Source: Ilumatobacteraceae bacterium (GTDB lineage: Bacteria > Actinomycetota > Acidimicrobiia > Acidimicrobiales > Ilumatobacteraceae). Taken from it: DNA of 18,491 nucleotides. The translations under genes and the position numbers were made by a program. Shown piece by piece: positions 1 through 7,979 of this stretch (within the stretch, counting starts at the first letter, position 1; each line of letters starts with the position of its first letter). Location of the stretch: contig JALRGJ010000011.1 of NCBI GenBank assembly GCA_023253435.1, positions 1 through 18,491 on the forward strand. Direction: 5' to 3'. Below the pieces are notes generated by a model that was given only the letters and a program-made list of their open reading frames with translations, was not told the origin of the DNA and did no database searches.

Positions 1-1
1 C

Positions 2-3000
2 ATCGGTGGCGGCGGTAATGGCGGGGGCATCCGAGGTGTTGATGGTGTTGATGGTCTTGGCGGTGGCGGTGGTGGTGCTGGCTACGACACAACTGTGGGT
101 GTGCGAATGGAAGCAGGCTCCGGTGGCGATGGTGTGATTGTCCTGCGATACGTAGATCGCATTGCTTCTGTCAATGCAGGAAACAATCAGACTGTTGCAC
201 CAAGTACGCAGTTGCCTACGAATCCAAAAATTATTGTGCGAGATGCTGCAGGAAACACTCTTGACGGTATCCCTGTGATATTTGAAGTCACTGCTGGTGG
301 AGGCACTATTGGTACCTCCACTGTCACCACCTCAGGTGGTGGTTTTGCGGCAACCACATGGACAATTGGTGCTAGTGGCACACAAACAATGACTGCAACA
401 TTGGGACTTGCGGGCTCCAATACCGTGACGTTTACCGCCAATGTGTCGGCCGTCAAATGTGATGTTGGTTTTGATGAATTGAACTTCGATTTTGCATCAA
501 AGACCGTTATTTCAGCGGTCAACTCATCAAAACCTGGTTTTAATGAAACAGACAAAGTCTTGTTCCAATCTATTGCAACTAAAGATTGTGATGGAACGCC
601 AACTGTCATTGATGCACTAGTAACAACATCAGATCTTGTTGGTGCAACCATCACTGCGTATGAAGCAAATGCAAAAGCAGGTGGTGCCAATAGCTACTTC
701 CAAGCCGATGCTGACATAACAGCGGCTAATGGGTACGCAGAGTTCACATTCCAGTTTTATGAAAATGGAACATACGGTTCAACAAATCGTCGAGTCTTCT
801 TGCAGAACGTGAAGATCACCGCGATTGATATTGACTATTACCAGTACAACTATGTCACGGGTATCGACTCATTCACCGTTGCAAGTAATACTCGACTCAC
901 AACAACGCGCACACCATCTTCTACATTCCCTACCGATGCCAAATTCCAAGGGTCGTCATCTATTGGAGACAACGACCCACGCGACCAAGTAGTCATGGGT
1001 TTTGGTGAAGTCCTTGATTTTTCTATTCGATTTGGTCGGTCAGCAGCAAGCTCACCTAATTACTACGGAGTGGCATTTAAGGAACTGGGCTGGGGCACTT
1101 CAACTGTTGTGTCTACCGGTGAACAGTTCGATCTCACATACGACATAAACGGTGGAACTGGTGGCTCTGCTCCAGGTACTCAAACCGCCAGTGTGGGAAG
1201 CAATGTCACAACGGCATCAAATAGTGGCTCAATGACGCGCACGGGTTACACCTTTGCTGGTTGGAATACTGCCGCTAACGGCAGTGGCACCACGTATCTT
1301 TCTGGCTCTTCGTTCACCATGCCCCAGGGCGGAGACACCTTGTATGCGCAGTGGACGCCCACTAACTATTCCCTTATCTACAACGCCAACGGTGGCGCCA
1401 ATGCACCCTCCACCCAGACAGTTGCATATAACGCAACCGCAACTGTGGCTGGTGCCGGGTCTATGACGCGCACGGGTTACACCTTTGCCGGGTGGAATAC
1501 CGTTGCCGACGGTTCTGGAACAGCACGCGCGGCAGCCAATACATTCACAATGCCAGCATCAAATGTGACGTTGTATGCGCAATGGACAATTAATCAGTAC
1601 ACGGTAACTTACGACGCCAATGGTGGGGCAACTCCGCCGTCGGCCACCACTGCTAATGCAGGAAGCACGGTGACGGTGTCAGGTGTGAGTTCCATGACAC
1701 GCACTGGTTACACATTCACCGGTTGGAACACTGTTGCGGGTGGTACTGGCACATCTCGAACTGCTGCATCAACATTTACGTTGAACGCAGACGTCACTTT
1801 GTATGCGCAGTGGTCGGTGAACACGTACACAGTCACATACAACGCCAATGGCGGAACTAATGCTCCAGCATCGTCAACGAAAACGTATAACTCAACAGTG
1901 ACAGTTTCTGGTGCTGGGTCTATGACACGCACTGGTTACACATTCACCGGTTGGAACACAATGAGTAACGGATCAGGCACTGCTCGTGCTGCCGCAGCTA
2001 CTTTTTCAATGCCAGATTCAAATGTGACCTTGTATGCACAGTGGACGCCAAATCAACATGATGTTCTTTATGTTGCCAATGACACAAGCCTTGGTGCTAC
2101 AGCTGCCAACATTCCCGCCGGACAGTTAAATAATAATTTTGGGTCAACTGTTTCATTGTCTGGCGCGTCACCAACGTTGGCGGGTTACACATTTAATGGT
2201 TGGAACACTGCAGCAAACGGAAGTGGAACTGCGTATCTCGCCGGCGCATCACTTGTGCAGCCAGATGCCGATGTCACGCTGTATGCCCAATGGGTGCCAG
2301 ACATTTATGACCTCATCTACAACGCTAATGGTGGTACTGGTGCACCATCACCTGGTCAATACGGAACAAATAGCCAAGCCACAGTGTCTTTGACTGAGCC
2401 AACTCGTACGGGGTACGACTTCTCTGGTTGGCACACAACAGCAAGTGGAACTGGCGGAACTGATTACAACGCAGGTGACACATTCACGATGCCAGCAAAT
2501 GACATCACGCTGTATGCAAAGTGGACAGTGAAGTCATTCAGTGTGATCTACAACGGCAATGGTGGCGGTGGTTCAATTCCGTCCAGTGAATCAAAGCAAT
2601 ATGCATCCACGGTGACTGTGGCGGCGGGAACTCCTACACGCAACGGATACACATTCACCGGATGGAATACCGCAGCAAACGGATCTGGAACTGCTTACAC
2701 GGGTGGCAACACCTTCTCCATGCCCGTGGCAAACGTGACTCTGTATGCGCAGTGGGCGCCAAATCAATACACAGTTACCTATGACGCAAATAGTGGAACG
2801 CAACCACCCAACAGCCAAACCGCAGCGACAGACAGTTCCGTCACAGTTGCTGGTGCTGGGTCTATGACTCGCACTGGGTACTCCTTCACCGGTTGGAACA
2901 CAGTGGCTGATGGTTCAGGAACCTCTCGTTCAGCAGCAAGTACTTTCACCATGCCCGCAGCAAATGTGACTCTGTACGCGCAATGGTCTGCCACTGTTCA

Positions 3001-5053
3001 AATAATCTCGTACAACGCAAATGGGGGTAACGGAGCGCCTGGCTCTGCAACATCACCCACCGATGCAACCGCAACAGTGTCTGGAACCTCACCAACGCGC
3101 AGTGGCTACACCTTTACTGGTTGGAACACTGCCGCAAATGGAAGTGGCACTGATTATGTTGGCGGCAATACATTCACAATGCCATCAACAAATGTGACGT
3201 TGTATGCAAAGTGGACCCCATTGAGCTACATCGTTTCGTATAACGCCAACGGTGGGTCTGGTGCTCCTTCCCAACACAGCGAATTCACAGATGCAACTGT
3301 GACTGTGAGTTCTACCGCGCCCACTCGGACGGGGTATTCGTTGGTGGCCTGGAATACTGCCGTAAATGGTTCTGGCACTGTGCGCGCTGTTGGCGGATCA
3401 TTCACCATGCCAGCTGCAAATGTGATCTTGTATGCACAGTGGATTGCCAATGCAAACCAAGTGATGTACAACGCCACTGGTGGCACTGGTGCCCCAGGCA
3501 ATGCAAGTGCCATCACCGATTCCACTGTCACAGTGTCCAGTACCGTCCCAACGCGTAATGGCTACGTGTTTGCAGGGTGGAACACTGCGGCCGATGGCTC
3601 GGGCACTAGTTACTCAGCAACCGATACTTTCACGATGCCCGGAACAAGTGTGACGTTGTATGCGCAGTGGACAACGCGAAACTACACAATTACGTATAAC
3701 GCTAACCAAGGTTCATCGGCACCATCTTCACAAATTGAGGCGTATCTCTCCTTAGCAACTTTGTCATCAACATTGCCGGTGTACACGGGGTACATCTTCA
3801 TGGGTTGGACAACTGATCAGCCAGGTGCAACCAATGCGTACCTAAATGGTGCTCAATTCCTCATGCCTAGCAATGACGTCACTTTGTATGCACAATGGCA
3901 AGCAGACATCAATGACGTTTACTTCTTTGCTAACGGAGGAACAGGTGGTACTTCAACAGGTATTGCATCAACGGGTTCCACCGTGACCCTTGGAACCATG
4001 GTGACAAGCCGTCCAACCAGAACGGGTTACACGTTTGCTGGTTGGAATACCGCCGCTGCTGGAACTGGCACGAACTACACGTGGAACAGTGGCTCATCTA
4101 CGTACTCAGCAGCTTCATTCACGATGCCAGGAACCGACGTATTCCTGTATGCGCAGTGGACACCCATTAACTACACAGTCACCTATAACGCAAACAACGG
4201 TACGGGCACGTTGCCTGCTGTTGTCACCGCCAACTATCAAGACTCCGTCTTTGTGAGTTATGCACCTGGTCTCACACGAAATGGATTCACTTTTGTTGGT
4301 TGGAATACGGATGACAATCGAGGTGGAACCGACTACGCACCTTCGCAGAACCTGTTAATGCCGGCAGCAAATGTGACCCTGTACGCAATTTGGCAGGCCA
4401 ATGTCAATGCCATTGTGTACAACCCAGCAGGTGGAAATAACGCACCGGCTTCACAATTTGCCGCCACTAGTCAATCTCAAACGTTGTCGTCACAGATACC
4501 AGAGCGCATAGGGCATTCATTTGTTCGTTGGGTGGATTCTTCAGGCACTCCTCGTGATCCGGGCGATTCATTGGTGATGCCCGCCAGCAGCACCATGTTG
4601 TTTGCGGTGTGGTCGCTGAACTCCTACACCCTTACCTATAACGCCAACGGTGGATCAGGTGCTCCCGCAGCGTCCACACTTGAATATGGTGCAACGGTGA
4701 CAGTGTCATCAACACTGCCGACTCGTGTTGGCTTCACATTTGCCGGATGGAACATCAGTTCATCAGGTTCCGGAACTGCATATGCAAGTGCATCTAGTTT
4801 CTCCATGCCAGCAGAAAACATGACTCTATTTGCTCAATGGAATGCAGTGCCTACTGTTCAAACACCAGCATCACCATCTACTGCAGAAAAAATTTCATCT
4901 CCTGCTGTAACGGCGCCAGCTACTGCCAAAAAAGCTCCAGAACTAGTACGTACTGGTATCTCCACAATGAGTTCAGTATGGCAAGCGCTTGTGTTGGTGT
5001 TGGCGGGTGCCACATTGATGTTTGTGTCTCGCCGACGTCGACACTCGCTTTAG
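2..5053 (+). CDS. Giant sortase-type surface protein with 16 InlB B-like repeats (5' partial)
   Basis: The frame is open to the left edge, so the true start lies outside; the GTG at 95 is internal. Order seen: a Gly-rich stretch ending in GGDGVIVLRYV (about 2-157), typical of the end of bacterial Gly-rich surface domains; a Big_1/invasin-like Ig domain (about 160-445, with IIVRDAAGNTLDGIPVIFEV); a region with two Cys that I do not recognise (458-1129); sixteen repeats with YNANGG...TRTGYTFxGWNT...TLYAQW (1130-4840), the Listeria-Bacteroides repeat family (Flg_new) found in internalin B; a short Ala/Thr/Pro linker; then LVRTG, a hydrophobic segment and a basic tail RRRRHSL. This indicates an exported, wall-anchored adhesin or stalk protein; the ligand is unknown. 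It converges on the lipoprotein gene 20 bases downstream. No sortase gene is in the window. Confidence 0.93.
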   Translation: MGGGGNGGGIRGVDGVDGLGGGGGGAGYDTTVGVRMEAGSGGDGVIVLRYVDRIASVNAGNNQTVAPSTQLPTNPKIIVRDAAGNTLDGIPVIFEVTAGGGTIGTSTVTTSGGGFAATTWTIGASGTQTMTATLGLAGSNTVTFTANVSAVKCDVGFDELNFDFASKTVISAVNSSKPGFNETDKVLFQSIATKDCDGTPTVIDALVTTSDLVGATITAYEANAKAGGANSYFQADADITAANGYAEFTFQFYENGTYGSTNRRVFLQNVKITAIDIDYYQYNYVTGIDSFTVASNTRLTTTRTPSSTFPTDAKFQGSSSIGDNDPRDQVVMGFGEVLDFSIRFGRSAASSPNYYGVAFKELGWGTSTVVSTGEQFDLTYDINGGTGGSAPGTQTASVGSNVTTASNSGSMTRTGYTFAGWNTAANGSGTTYLSGSSFTMPQGGDTLYAQWTPTNYSLIYNANGGANAPSTQTVAYNATATVAGAGSMTRTGYTFAGWNTVADGSGTARAAANTFTMPASNVTLYAQWTINQYTVTYDANGGATPPSATTANAGSTVTVSGVSSMTRTGYTFTGWNTVAGGTGTSRTAASTFTLNADVTLYAQWSVNTYTVTYNANGGTNAPASSTKTYNSTVTVSGAGSMTRTGYTFTGWNTMSNGSGTARAAAATFSMPDSNVTLYAQWTPNQHDVLYVANDTSLGATAANIPAGQLNNNFGSTVSLSGASPTLAGYTFNGWNTAANGSGTAYLAGASLVQPDADVTLYAQWVPDIYDLIYNANGGTGAPSPGQYGTNSQATVSLTEPTRTGYDFSGWHTTASGTGGTDYNAGDTFTMPANDITLYAKWTVKSFSVIYNGNGGGGSIPSSESKQYASTVTVAAGTPTRNGYTFTGWNTAANGSGTAYTGGNTFSMPVANVTLYAQWAPNQYTVTYDANSGTQPPNSQTAATDSSVTVAGAGSMTRTGYSFTGWNTVADGSGTSRSAASTFTMPAANVTLYAQWSATVQIISYNANGGNGAPGSATSPTDATATVSGTSPTRSGYTFTGWNTAANGSGTDYVGGNTFTMPSTNVTLYAKWTPLSYIVSYNANGGSGAPSQHSEFTDATVTVSSTAPTRTGYSLVAWNTAVNGSGTVRAVGGSFTMPAANVILYAQWIANANQVMYNATGGTGAPGNASAITDSTVTVSSTVPTRNGYVFAGWNTAADGSGTSYSATDTFTMPGTSVTLYAQWTTRNYTITYNANQGSSAPSSQIEAYLSLATLSSTLPVYTGYIFMGWTTDQPGATNAYLNGAQFLMPSNDVTLYAQWQADINDVYFFANGGTGGTSTGIASTGSTVTLGTMVTSRPTRTGYTFAGWNTAAAGTGTNYTWNSGSSTYSAASFTMPGTDVFLYAQWTPINYTVTYNANNGTGTLPAVVTANYQDSVFVSYAPGLTRNGFTFVGWNTDDNRGGTDYAPSQNLLMPAANVTLYAIWQANVNAIVYNPAGGNNAPASQFAATSQSQTLSSQIPERIGHSFVRWVDSSGTPRDPGDSLVMPASSTMLFAVWSLNSYTLTYNANGGSGAPAASTLEYGATVTVSSTLPTRVGFTFAGWNISSSGSGTAYASASSFSMPAENMTLFAQWNAVPTVQTPASPSTAEKISSPAVTAPATAKKAPELVRTGISTMSSVWQALVLVLAGATLMFVSRRRRHSL
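1130..4840 (+). repeat. 16 tandem Listeria-Bacteroides (Flg_new / InlB B-type) coding repeats
   Basis: Sixteen consecutive units average about 77 residues (about 232 bases), each starting near a Y(N/D)ANGG motif and ending in LYAQW or a close variant. Units 5 and 13 carry short insertions. Units 12, 14 and 15 are the most degenerate: 12 has GWTTDQPG in place of GWNT, and 15 loses the GWNT motif to VRWVDSS. The first unit begins at DLTYDINGG and the last ends at TLFAQW. Family knowledge: these repeats fold as small ubiquitin-like beta-grasp modules and form extended rods in secreted proteins. Confidence 0.95.
4943..5050 (+). other. LPXTG-like cell-wall sorting signal (LVRTG, TM, RRRR tail)
   Basis: The last residues of the giant protein have the three parts of a sortase signal: the pentapeptide LVRTG (4943-4957), a hydrophobic span containing ALVLVLAGATLMFV, and a terminal basic cluster RRRRHSL. 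Position 2 is Val instead of Pro, so this is a variant of the canonical motif. Whether it is cleaved by a sortase or acts only as a membrane anchor cannot be told from the sequence. Confidence 0.75.
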
Positions 5054-5066
5054 CCTCTGCGTGAGA

Positions 5067-5080
5067 CTGCTAATTAGCAG
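5067..5080. terminator. Perfect 14-bp palindrome between convergent genes (weak candidate terminator)
   Basis: CTGCTAATTAGCAG is self-complementary and covers the stop codon of the small lipoprotein gene, between two convergent genes. It could form a five-base-pair stem with an AATT loop in either transcript. There is no U-run and the stem is short, so termination is only a guess. Confidence 0.2.
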
Positions 5081-5511
5081 CGGTCGTCAAACCACTTCAA
5101 CACTTCAGTGAGTGTCGCTTGATGTGATGATCCATCTTTTGCAGATGCAGATACTGCGGCGTCCATCAAGAACTGTTGCATAGATGCTGCACTCTCTTGT
5201 AATGATGCAGGGAATTCACCCATCACTGAATCGAGTGCCATTGCGGCACCACCAGCAGTATCAGAAGTGATCGACTGTAAATTCAATGCTTTTAATGGTG
5301 CGGCATTTAAGCAGTACGGATCAGAAGACATATCACTATCGGTCTCAGACATAGATGAATCAGTCTCATTTGTTGCCATTGAATCTGATGGAGACTCCGC
5401 TGCAGCAACTGTTGTATCAGTAGAAGATCCAGAGGAACAGGAAGACAAAGCGAGGGAAATTCCCACTACAGCGGTGGCAACCAAGGCGAGAACGGACTTG
5501 CGTGATTTCAT
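5074..5511 (-). CDS. Small secreted lipoprotein, family unknown
   Basis: A 145-residue protein with a clear lipoprotein signal: basic start MKSRKS, hydrophobic core, lipobox LSSC with Cys at about residue 25. Then comes a Ser/Asp/Met-rich low-complexity linker (about 26-64) and a small Ala/Ser-rich, probably helical domain (about 65-145) bounded by one Cys in DPYCLNAAP and one at the very C-terminus (DDRC), which may form a disulfide. Expected site is the outer face of the cytoplasmic membrane. I do not recognise the domain and assign no function. It is divergent from the beta-propeller lipoprotein (51 bases between the starts) and convergent with the giant surface protein. No Shine-Dalgarno is visible; see the promoter at 5518-5523. 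Confidence 0.85.
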   Translation of the reverse strand: MKSRKSVLALVATAVVGISLALSSCSSGSSTDTTVAAAESPSDSMATNETDSSMSETDSDMSSDPYCLNAAPLKALNLQSITSDTAGGAAMALDSVMGEFPASLQESAASMQQFLMDAAVSASAKDGSSHQATLTEVLKWFDDRC

Positions 5512-5517
5512 GAGTGC

Positions 5518-5523
5518 AATCTA
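5518..5523 (-). promoter_or_regulatory. Candidate -10 box for a leaderless transcript of the small lipoprotein
   Basis: Reading the minus strand, TAGATT (TANNNT type) is followed by exactly six bases and then the ATG at 5511. There is no Shine-Dalgarno in front of this ATG. This spacing is the usual layout for leaderless mRNAs in Actinobacteria, where transcription starts at the A of ATG. No clear -35 box was found. Confidence 0.4.
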
Positions 5524-5562
5524 TTACTCAAGTGCCTATGTCTCACGGATAGGGTTGCAGAT

Positions 5563-7203
5563 ATGGGCCTCCTTTCTAAAAGAACATCTACAGCCGTATT
5601 GGCGCTCTCACTAGTGCTATCTGCGTGTGGCACTGGTACTGAATCTTCGTCATCTGAAAGAACTCGAAACAATGCCTTAGGGGCAAGTTCATGTGTATCA
5701 GCAACGGGCTCTGGGCAACAATCAACCTCAACTGCTCAGGCAAATGTAGACAAATTGGCCAAGACTCTTGCATCAAAGAAAAAGGCATTTAATAAAGCTC
5801 AGAAGGCATTTGCCAAAGAACGCAAGCGTAAGCCAGCCCCTCGTAAACCATTGTTGAAGACTCTCTATAAGAAGACAAAAACAACAGGAAACGCATGGAG
5901 AAGAGCTGAGCTCAATCATTCATTGGCACTTCGAGGATTAGCTTCAAAGTTGGCCAGCCAGAATTGCACTCCTGCACAAGTGGTGCAGACTGTTTCAAAT
6001 GAAATTGCCCAAGCTGGTCCGGCCCCAACCGTTGTTCCAGAACTTTCATCTGGATCAGTTGCCAAAGACGGTCTGGAATCGAGCACTCCAAGCGAAGTAA
6101 CGACAACAACGATTGCCTCTACATCCACCGTTGCCGCTCCATCACCCACTTCAACTGCGGTTGCGCCTACCTCTACTGCTGTTGCGCCCACCACGTCAAC
6201 ATCAACCACCACTTCAATTGCGCCAACCACCACAACGGAGGCACCAAAGTCCACTACATCAACAACCCTGGCTCCGCTGCAGACCTTCTCTGAAGGATGG
6301 CTTTATGACTATGGAATGTTTGCTCAAGTAGCAGTAAGTGCCGATGGTGGAACAACAGCACTGCTAGATCTTTCTGAACTGATTGTAAAAACGAGAGCTC
6401 CTTATGCAACGTATCGACATGGGGTGGATTATGGATTAGCAATCGCTGTTAGTGCTGATGGTCAGCGCATAGGTGTTTCAACAAGTTCCGGAAAACTCAT
6501 CCTTTCCGATGACAAAGGCGCAACGATGTACCCAGCTCTTGCAATGCCCAACGGTGCACCGGCAATATCGTTTGCAATTACTAACAACACAGATTGCTTT
6601 GGAATGTACGCCGCAACAATTGATGGGCTCTTTTCAGGATTGTTCTGCCCATCTAAGGGAGCTTTGGTAGGTAAATGGCGAAACATTTCCACCACCCTTT
6701 ACTTTGAGGTGAAATCAAGCGCTGATGGTCAATACGCGATTGCACTTCCGCTTGCAACTGATCAAGCGATAGTGACAAAGAATTATGGAAGCACATGGAC
6801 AAAAGTTGGAGGCACCGCTTACTTTGCATCTTCTTGGATGAGCACAACCGGTCAGAACATTCTGGTTTCAGAGGATGGTCGTATGACGGTGTCTCGAGAT
6901 TACGGGACTACCTGGAATGTGTTGCTCAATGATGCAACCTATACGCCGGGTTACTACTACGGAATTGCTGCAAGCGATGATCTCAGTGTGATTTACGCAG
7001 CTGAACGAGACCAAACCGTTCTCAGAAGGTCCACTGATGGTGGCGTTACTTGGTTGAACTGGAAGGTAGACGACTCGTATTTCGATCAATTGGACTATAT
7101 GAACATTGTCATTGCATCTTCAGCCAATGCCGACTTTGCAGTGCTCATTGCTACCTATGAGTTCATTCCTGCGTATGCGTTTTACAATCTCGCCAATGCG
7201 TAA
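5563..7203 (+). CDS. Lipoprotein with Lys-rich segment, Thr/Pro linker and BNR-like beta-propeller
   Basis: A 546-residue protein. The ATG at 5563 is preceded by AGGG at eight bases' spacing. The signal peptide ends in lipobox LSAC (Cys about residue 22). Residues about 60-125 are Lys/Ala-rich and probably helical (KLAKTLASKKKAFNKAQKAF). Residues about 180-238 are a Thr/Ser/Pro/Ala linker. From about 245 to the end there are repeated beta-type units with Asp-box/BNR motifs of the S-x-D-x-G-x-T-W type: SDDKGAT, TKNYGSTW, SRDYGTTW and STDGGVTW. This matches the sialidase/BNR or YCF48-like propeller superfamily as a fold. No sialidase catalytic residues could be assigned, so a binding or scaffold role outside the membrane is more likely than an enzyme. 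It converges with the YceI gene, 16 bases apart. Confidence 0.88.
   Translation: MGLLSKRTSTAVLALSLVLSACGTGTESSSSERTRNNALGASSCVSATGSGQQSTSTAQANVDKLAKTLASKKKAFNKAQKAFAKERKRKPAPRKPLLKTLYKKTKTTGNAWRRAELNHSLALRGLASKLASQNCTPAQVVQTVSNEIAQAGPAPTVVPELSSGSVAKDGLESSTPSEVTTTTIASTSTVAAPSPTSTAVAPTSTAVAPTTSTSTTTSIAPTTTTEAPKSTTSTTLAPLQTFSEGWLYDYGMFAQVAVSADGGTTALLDLSELIVKTRAPYATYRHGVDYGLAIAVSADGQRIGVSTSSGKLILSDDKGATMYPALAMPNGAPAISFAITNNTDCFGMYAATIDGLFSGLFCPSKGALVGKWRNISTTLYFEVKSSADGQYAIALPLATDQAIVTKNYGSTWTKVGGTAYFASSWMSTTGQNILVSEDGRMTVSRDYGTTWNVLLNDATYTPGYYYGIAASDDLSVIYAAERDQTVLRRSTDGGVTWLNWKVDDSYFDQLDYMNIVIASSANADFAVLIATYEFIPAYAFYNLANA
6100..6276 (+). repeat. Thr/Ser/Pro/Ala low-complexity linker with near-repeats
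   Basis: Coding low-complexity tract within the lipoprotein. It includes an imperfect tandem STAVAPT-STAVAPT and runs such as TTSTSTTTSIAPTTTT. It links the membrane-proximal Lys-rich part to the propeller, and is the kind of extended, possibly glycosylated spacer common in actinobacterial exported proteins. Slippage here could change spacer length in frame. Confidence 0.8.
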
Positions 7204-7219
7204 CAGATAACTCAACTAG

Positions 7220-7915
7220 TTACTGAGTAAAAACAAGAGAAAATTCCAGTAAACCATCTGGTTCTACGGTGATACCAGGCACACCGGGCGCTGGAATACT
7301 CCATTCATCAAACACAATCTTTATATTGCCTACCACGGTAAAGGTGCTTCCTTGAACTTGGGCATCAATAGGGAAGGTAATGGTCTTTGTGACGCCTCGA
7401 AGTGTCAATTCTCCTGTTGCAGAAGCAGAAATGACATCACCAGATAGTGCATTGCTGGGAAGCGGTATTGATTTTGACAAGCTGAAAGTTGCCGTAGGGA
7501 AGTTACCGACGTCCATGATTCTTCCGTTGAACTGATTGTCGCGCTTACCGGCATCGCTTGTAATTGTGCCCATTTGAACGGTAAACGACCCTTGAGTTAC
7601 TTCGTTATTTGAAATAACAAGAGTGGCTTCTACATCTTTTGTCCTACCTACACCTTCCGTAACTTGACCAAATAAAACTTCTTTTACTCGGTAGCCAACG
7701 ACTGAATCTGTATTCGGCACAACCTTCCAATCTCCGTTGACATTTGAGATAGATGCTTCAGAAGTTTTGGATTCTTCTGTTGAGTCTGATGGGGAAATAT
7801 TGAGAGCTTCTGGAGCATCATCTTTGATGAGATTGATGTATGTCCATGGTCCAGCTGTAAGCGCTAGTCCGATGACAATCAGACCCACAATAATGATGCG
7901 CACTTTTCTGTTCAT
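7220..7915 (-). CDS. Membrane-anchored YceI-family (lipocalin-like) protein
   Basis: About 231 residues. An N-terminal basic start plus a hydrophobic helix (IIIVGLIVIGLALTAGPW, about 6-24) suggests a signal anchor. A Ser/Glu-rich linker follows, then a YceI domain from about residue 65 to the end, with WKVVPNTDSVVGYRVKE, a middle segment GKRDNQFNGRIMDVGNFPTA and GELTLRGVTKTITFPI. The middle segment resembles the RD-x-H...FDVxxYPTA signature of YceI, with Asn at the usual His position. Known members form a beta-barrel that binds polyprenyl-type lipids; the ligand here is unknown. I prefer ATG 7915 over the in-frame GTG at 7918 because a -10 box lies six bases before it. It is separated from the upstream YCII gene by about 64 bases. 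Confidence 0.9.
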   Translation of the reverse strand: MNRKVRIIIVGLIVIGLALTAGPWTYINLIKDDAPEALNISPSDSTEESKTSEASISNVNGDWKVVPNTDSVVGYRVKEVLFGQVTEGVGRTKDVEATLVISNNEVTQGSFTVQMGTITSDAGKRDNQFNGRIMDVGNFPTATFSLSKSIPLPSNALSGDVISASATGELTLRGVTKTITFPIDAQVQGSTFTVVGNIKIVFDEWSIPAPGVPGITVEPDGLLEFSLVFTQ

Positions 7916-7921
7916 CACCTC

Positions 7922-7927
7922 ATCGTA
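7922..7927 (-). promoter_or_regulatory. Candidate -10 box for the YceI-family gene
   Basis: On the minus strand TACGAT (TANNNT) is followed by six bases (GAGGTG) and the ATG at 7915, the leaderless layout. GAGG also lies just before the start but is too close to serve well as a Shine-Dalgarno. This would make the YceI gene a separate transcription unit from the five-gene cassette upstream. No convincing -35 was seen. Confidence 0.35.
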
Positions 7928-7963
7928 TGGGGAGTTATCTGCAGAACTTGTTCAGCGCTGGTC

Positions 7964-7979
7964 ACATCCGATTGGATGC
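7964..7979 (-). terminator. Small hairpin immediately after the five-gene operon (weak)
   Basis: CATCC-GATT-GGATG is an inverted repeat with a five-base-pair stem and four-base loop (plus one possible G-U pair), directly behind the TAG stop of the YCII gene. It lacks a U-tract, so it is only a possible end of the cassette transcript. Confidence 0.2.

Noticed and set aside
187..690. 167-codon open frame on the minus strand
   Set aside because: It lies wholly inside the giant surface protein gene, has no lipobox, domain or ribosome site, and its codon pattern is the mirror of the real frame. The same holds for the minus-strand frames at 1708-1932, 2779-2994 and 3226-3531, produced by the repeat structure.
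1130..4840. Periodic repeats as a possible CRISPR array
   Set aside because: The period is about 232 bases, the units are continuous coding sequence with diverged nucleotides, and there are no short identical repeats separated by unique spacers.
5916..6254. Minus-strand frame of 112 codons rich in Val/Glu/Gly
   Set aside because: It is the complement of the Thr/Pro linker codons of the lipoprotein gene, so its composition is an artefact of low complexity.
7944..7953. GAAC-TT-GTTC dyad upstream of the YceI gene as a LexA/SOS box
   Set aside because: The half-sites are separated by two bases, while actinobacterial SOS boxes have four between GAAC and GTTC; the gene also has no link to DNA repair.
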